Position numbers and translations under genes: made by a program. The notes beneath the pieces were generated by a model. The model searched no databases and was not told the DNA's origin. It was given only the letters and a program-made list of their open reading frames with translations. From Sambucus nigra (taxonomy: Eukaryota > Streptophyta > Magnoliopsida > Dipsacales > Adoxaceae), in NCBI GenBank assembly GCA_949130495.1, contig OX422211.1:532056017-532120016 (forward strand): a stretch of 64,000 nucleotides of DNA. The letters run 5' to 3'. Positions 62,263-64,000 of this stretch are shown in pieces (within the stretch, counting starts at the first letter, position 1; each line of letters starts with the position of its first letter).

Positions 62263-62900
62263 TAGATTTAGCAAGGGAGGAAGCATGTGAAAGTAAATGA
62301 GAATCCAACGTCCTATTTTGCAAGGCAACCAAGTCGAATTTCCTAACCCAAATTAATGAAGAATGACTATCTTGGGGTGTAGGAATTTTAACTACCTTGG
62401 TTGCTTTACGTTGGGATTTTCTAGGAATTCGTTTAAGATCAAAACAAAATTTCCTAAGATGACCTTTTCAGCCACAATGAGTACAAGTAAAATTACGTCG
62501 AAATTTGGTACCTGAGGAATGATCTCTAAAGGCTTTCCTAGAAGATTCTCCTAAAACATTGGTTTTGGATTTATGAGTAGATTCATTACAAGTATTGAAG
62601 ACTAAACCACACATGTCATTTTTAATTTGTACCGTTCCTAAGATTTTATCGAATTTTTCCGAACGACACTCCAAATCAAATTTGACATTACTAGAGTCTT
62701 TTAATTTATTTTTCAATTCTAAAATATTAGACTGTAATAAAACATTTCTCTCTTCGAACTCGAGAAGCTCATTTTTCAAGGATTCCATTAAACCTCTAAG
62801 GATATCTCTCTCGATGTTAATGAAGAAGAGGTTAATGTGAGTGAACTTGAAAATGAAGAAGAGGTTAATGTCAACGTCGATCCTGGAGATCCATTGTGCC
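62263..62900 (-). pseudogene. Ty1/copia gag C-terminal part with zinc knuckle
   Basis: The minus-strand frame gives LMESLKNELLEFEERNVLLQ and NKLKDSSNVKFDLECRSEKF (a coiled-coil-like segment usual in Sirevirus gag), then SSGTKFRRNFTCTHCG, a TGA, and KGHLRKFCFDLKRIPRK. The zinc knuckle CTHCG-stop-KGHLRKFC keeps all four ligands C-C-H-C but a single TGA sits in the middle. The frame continues open for another 50 codons to a natural stop at about 62263. Upstream of about 62810 the similarity ends in an unrelated sequence that carries a 33-base duplication. Confidence 0.8.
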
Positions 62901-63179
62901 ACACATAAATATCGACAGAACTTCTCTCTACTCTCAACAATGTACTACATTTTGTGCGTGAGGTGTCTCGTAAAACGAAATCCAAATAAGGAACCACCCC
63001 GTTACACTACTCTTTGACAATGTCGATCATAGAGGTCCATAATGTCGTACATACCATATAATGCTACTATTACTACTACTAAATTTTAGGCTACAAAATG
63101 AAAACATTTACAATCTCCAATAATATACTTGGGATGATATAACCGAAATGTTCCTTAAATGCGATACATCAATCCCCCA
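62901..63179. other. Unassigned spacer
   Basis: No gene. Possible decayed coding on either strand but no motif that I trust. Confidence 0.4.
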
Positions 63180-63926
63180 AATCATCTAGTACATCATAAT
63201 CATCCAAGATGTACTCCATAAAAGTCCATATCCTTCCATCTATAGGATATATATATAAATATATATATATAGGTATTCATTTCTAACCATATATATATAT
63301 ATACCATCATCCAATCCCATGACCATGTATACATACCATATATGATGTACAAAGGCCATGCACAATTAAATACCCGGCTATATATAGCGCCGATAAACTG
63401 CATCAATGCTATCATCTTCCCAGTGCCCGGCTCACGTAGCAATACTGGGGCCACTATGATGGGACTAAACGACACCTATCTCGTGGTAAACTCACGCACA
63501 CGACGTCCCGGGAAGCGGTCATAGCTCCAAATCGGCAATGAGACGAAACATACCCACCACGTCTCATCCCAAAATAAAAATGTAAATCACATAATAACAC
63601 TTGGGACGACTATGACCTGGGGAATATCCACACCCTGCTTTTCTAGCCAGGATGCTCACCCTCTACGCGCGCAACTTCCCAATGATAGCATAAGAGGGGT
63701 ATGCTTAACCAAATAAGTATATATCATTCACATGCACAATATATACATCCATATGATCCAATCATATGATCAAATATTAAACCATCATATAAGGTTTAAG
63801 TATCCATACCATGTATATCCATAACATAAATATATCCATATATTCATATACATACCGATATATATCAACACATGTTCACATATTCTTATATCTATATATA
63901 TAAACTAATTCTCGTTCATATGTATA

Positions 63927-63959
<33 letters not shown>

Positions 63960-64000
63960 AGGCTATAAGTATACATAATCCTCAATATACAAGCCGTCAC
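63180..64000 (-). repeat. Element D: LTR fragment of the A/B/C chromovirus family, runs off the window
   Basis: Read on the minus strand it aligns with 48230-48560 of LTR C: AAGCATACCCCTCT, GGTCATAG, TTATGTGAT, GGTGGGTATGTTTCGT and GATGATAGCAT occur in the same order. It continues into TA-rich sequence at 63900-64000. The LTR ends are not inside the window or are lost. Confidence 0.75.

Larger units (their letters stand above)
58651..62900 (-). mobile_element. Sirevirus-like Ty1/copia remnant
   Basis: On the minus strand: a gag piece with zinc knuckle (62900-62263), about 2 kb of non-coding sequence with repeated polypurine motifs, a polypurine tract abutting an LTR start at 60241, and an LTR of about 1.6 kb to about 58651. 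Multiple polypurine tracts and palindrome arrays in the LTR are known Sirevirus traits. All of pol is absent, as is the 5' LTR. Confidence 0.68.

Overview
The window is about 64 kb of AT-rich plant nuclear DNA that looks like a graveyard of nested transposable elements. I find no intact host gene, no rRNA or tRNA gene and no CRISPR array. The families present (long-LTR chromovirus, Tat/Ogre, Athila-like, Sirevirus-like Ty1/copia, hAT, Helitron) and a plant-type TFIIIA gene fragment point to a flowering plant with a large, repeat-rich genome. The species cannot be read from the sequence.

Layout. 1-1724: a two-unit tandem repeat and a gypsy RNase H scrap. 1725-7883 (-): element A, a truncated Tekay/Del-like chromovirus with gag, protease, reverse transcriptase, part of RNase H, a Met-initiator primer site and a 2.9 kb LTR. 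7884-9373 and 20107-20500: an older locus split by element B. 9374-20106 (+): element B, a full-length relative of A with two 2.9 kb LTRs, a 5-bp target duplication and a decayed gag-pol ending in a chromodomain. 21734-24257 (+): a decayed intron-bearing 'putative gypsy-type transposon' gene interrupted by a 518-bp hAT-type MITE. 24517-37452: a Tat/Ogre-like element with gag and protease on the + strand and, where RT, RNase H and integrase should be, two genes on the opposite strand. One resembles DUF7745 and one the plant mobile domain, and each has its own TATA box. 37466-37853: a foldback MITE. 37966-46435 (-): a candidate non-autonomous Helitron carrying the C-terminal part of a TFIIIA gene and other exon-like pieces. 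46508-49960 (+): element C, a third chromovirus LTR with its primer site and the first codons of gag. 49960-51774: AT-rich and unassigned. 51775-52176 (-): a small copia-like LTR with a primer site. 52267-58631 (+): element E, two LTRs of equal length (1518 bp) around a 3.3 kb interior that has one unfamiliar acidic reading frame and no gag-pol. 58651-62900 (-): Sirevirus-like remains (LTR, repeated polypurine motifs, gag zinc knuckle). 63180-64000 (-): part of another LTR of the A/B/C family, running off the window.

How it fits together. Every protein-coding stretch carries stops, frameshifts or truncation, so nothing here is likely to move by itself. Three things deserve attention: the Tat-like element whose enzymes are absent while antisense genes with a promoter module like that of the LTR sit in their place; the probable Helitron with captured host exons; and the recurrence, in at least six unrelated LTRs or promoters, of a short family-specific palindrome repeated several times.
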